From: a virus
IMG/VR virus record: IMGVR_UViG_3300022200_000019
Location: 148,918 to 212,917 of that record
Length of the DNA stretch: 64,000 bases
Direction: 5' to 3' (one strand)
In this document: positions 63,349 through 64,000 of the stretch, piece by piece
Position numbering within the stretch: position 1 is the first letter of the stretch
How the letters are laid out: each line of letters begins with the position of its first letter
Program-made: the position numbers and the translations under genes
The notes under the pieces: generated by a model
The model's input: the letters and a program-made list of their open reading frames with translations, nothing else
Told to the model about the DNA's origin: nothing
The model's database searches: none

Positions 63349-64000
63349 ATGAATGAACGTACAATTAAAATAGCAGAAATTTTTTATAGCATACAAGGCG
63401 AAGGAATGTATGCTGGTGTCCCAAGTGTTTTTATTAGAACATTCGGCTGCAATTTTGAATGTAGGTCTTTTGGTTTACCGACCGGGATGATGAGTCAAGA
63501 GCCAGAAAACATTGCGGCAAAAATTGATGAATTTCATAGTTACGAGGAGCTTCCGCTTGCTGAATCAGGCTGCGACAGTTACGCAAGTTGGCATCCTGCT
63601 TTCAAGCATCTTTCACCAAAGATGACTATTTCTAGTATTGTAGACCAAGTGTTAGCATCGATTAATAGAGAACGTATTTACGATCCTGGTGAGAGTTACA
63701 CAGATACGCATATTATTATTACAGGTGGAGAACCACTACTGGGTTGGCAGCGTGCGTATCCAGAACTTATTGATGCGCTATACGCAGAAGGATTCCGCAA
63801 CTTTACATTCGAAACAAACGGCACACAGAAACTTTCTGCAGACTTCAAGGATTATTTGCTAATTAATAATATCAAGAACAAAAAAATTGATCTTACTTTT
63901 AGTGTAAGTGCTAAACTCCCGTGTTCTGGCGAATTGTGGGATAATGCTATTCTTCCTGATGTTGTTACAGAGTACGAACAGTACGGCCGCGCATTTTTAA
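63349..64000 (+). CDS. queE: QueE-like 7-carboxy-7-deazaguanine synthase, 3' end cut off
   Basis: Open to the window end (217 codons seen), the frame starts MNERTIKIAEIFYSIQGEGMYAGVP, the QueE substrate-binding N-terminus, then FIRTFGCNFEC and, later, IIITGGEPLLG (GGE motif binding the SAM amino group) and FETNGTQ. QueE is a radical SAM enzyme that turns carboxytetrahydropterin into 7-carboxy-7-deazaguanine. The cluster loop is odd: C34 and C38 are followed by Phe41 instead of Cys. The next Cys is C75. A radical SAM site that misses the third Cys may have lost activity or uses a shifted ligand. The gene fits with FolE, QueD and DpdA. Confidence 0.85.
   Translation, partial: MNERTIKIAEIFYSIQGEGMYAGVPSVFIRTFGCNFECRSFGLPTGMMSQEPENIAAKIDEFHSYEELPLAESGCDSYASWHPAFKHLSPKMTISSIVDQVLASINRERIYDPGESYTDTHIIITGGEPLLGWQRAYPELIDALYAEGFRNFTFETNGTQKLSADFKDYLLINNIKNKKIDLTFSVSAKLPCSGELWDNAILPDVVTEYEQYGRAFL

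Noticed and set aside
1-64000. tRNA genes, rRNA, CRISPR arrays, integrase, transposase
   Set aside because: I saw no cloverleaf with a GTTCRA-type T loop, no regular short repeats with spacers and no recombinase motifs. A tRNA scan would be needed to be sure about tRNAs.
63991-64000. TAA at the very end as the stop of queE
   Set aside because: It is out of frame: the frame reads TTT TTA A, so the gene continues past the window.

Overview
The window is one continuous stretch of a large, AT-rich, T4-like (myovirus-type) phage genome, most likely from a marine phage of a Gram-negative, probably proteobacterial, host. The T4-like assignment rests on a family B DNA polymerase (gp43 type), a sliding-clamp-like protein, a DsbA-like small protein, PhoH, T4-type late promoters (T/C-ATAAATA), and many proteins with a T4-style capsid-targeting N-terminus ending in a (L/I)xE prohead-protease site. 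The genes are packed with 1-4 nt stop/start overlaps and show no host backbone. Outer-membrane lipoproteins, a Tct-type transporter, Tat signals and consensus sigma70 promoters point to a Gram-negative host. The host genus cannot be told from this sequence alone. I saw no tRNA, rRNA, CRISPR array, integrase or insertion sequence.

Layout. 1-4966: HAD phosphatase (cut by the window edge), radical SAM protein, PhoH, sulfotransferase-like protein, a double SGNH protein and a methyltransferase. 5060-11769: host-metabolism and nutrient-uptake block: TctA-like permease, TctC-like binding protein, small membrane protein, di-iron ferritin-like protein, glutamine amidotransferase, Amt ammonium channel and PstS phosphate-binding protein. 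amt and pstS each have their own control region and end in near-identical terminators. pstS is preceded by a four-repeat Pho-box-like array. 11834-18804: unknown conserved proteins, SGNH protein, adenylylsulfate-kinase-like P-loop protein, DnaJ and ClpA.

18832-41057: a late block of putative internal virion proteins. Fourteen start with a short tag such as MRAxEFxxE, MKVxEIxxE or MNxxxLFE, which closely resembles the T4 capsid-targeting sequence. They include a kinase-like protein with an internal Tat motif, a ParB/acetyltransferase fusion, a KTSC protein, four tandem paralogs with a shared CYYGxGTxWCTA core, a small Tat-signal protein and basic-repeat proteins. Non-tagged inserts are an SGNH protein, an epimerase-like protein and, on the opposite strand, a three-gene envelope cassette with its own consensus sigma70 promoter. 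41158-47930: DsbA-like, amidinotransferase, DNA polymerase, methyltransferase and sliding clamp.

47930-54222 and 63349-64000: 7-deazaguanine DNA-modification genes (DpdA-like transglycosylase, QueD, FolE, QueE and one more T-fold protein), mixed with small unknown genes, a DegT-like enzyme, an SGNH protein and a cupin. 54219-58479: two small membrane proteins, then a 1289-residue surface protease (lipoprotein signal, Thr-rich 107-residue repeats, subtilisin domain, C-terminal beta-barrel-like domain) from a promoter lying inside a terminator hairpin. 58501-61771: late structural proteins (ubiquitin-like plus LamG, and a repeat-rich fibre-like protein). 61809-63328: small proteins, a phosphoribosyltransferase and another SGNH protein.

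Inferred working: early sigma70-type promoters drive replication, nucleotide modification and host-envelope genes. The PstS, Amt and Tct genes probably support nutrient supply during infection. Late promoters, many so close to the start codon that the mRNAs should be leaderless, drive structural proteins and a large set of proteins that look destined to be packaged and injected.
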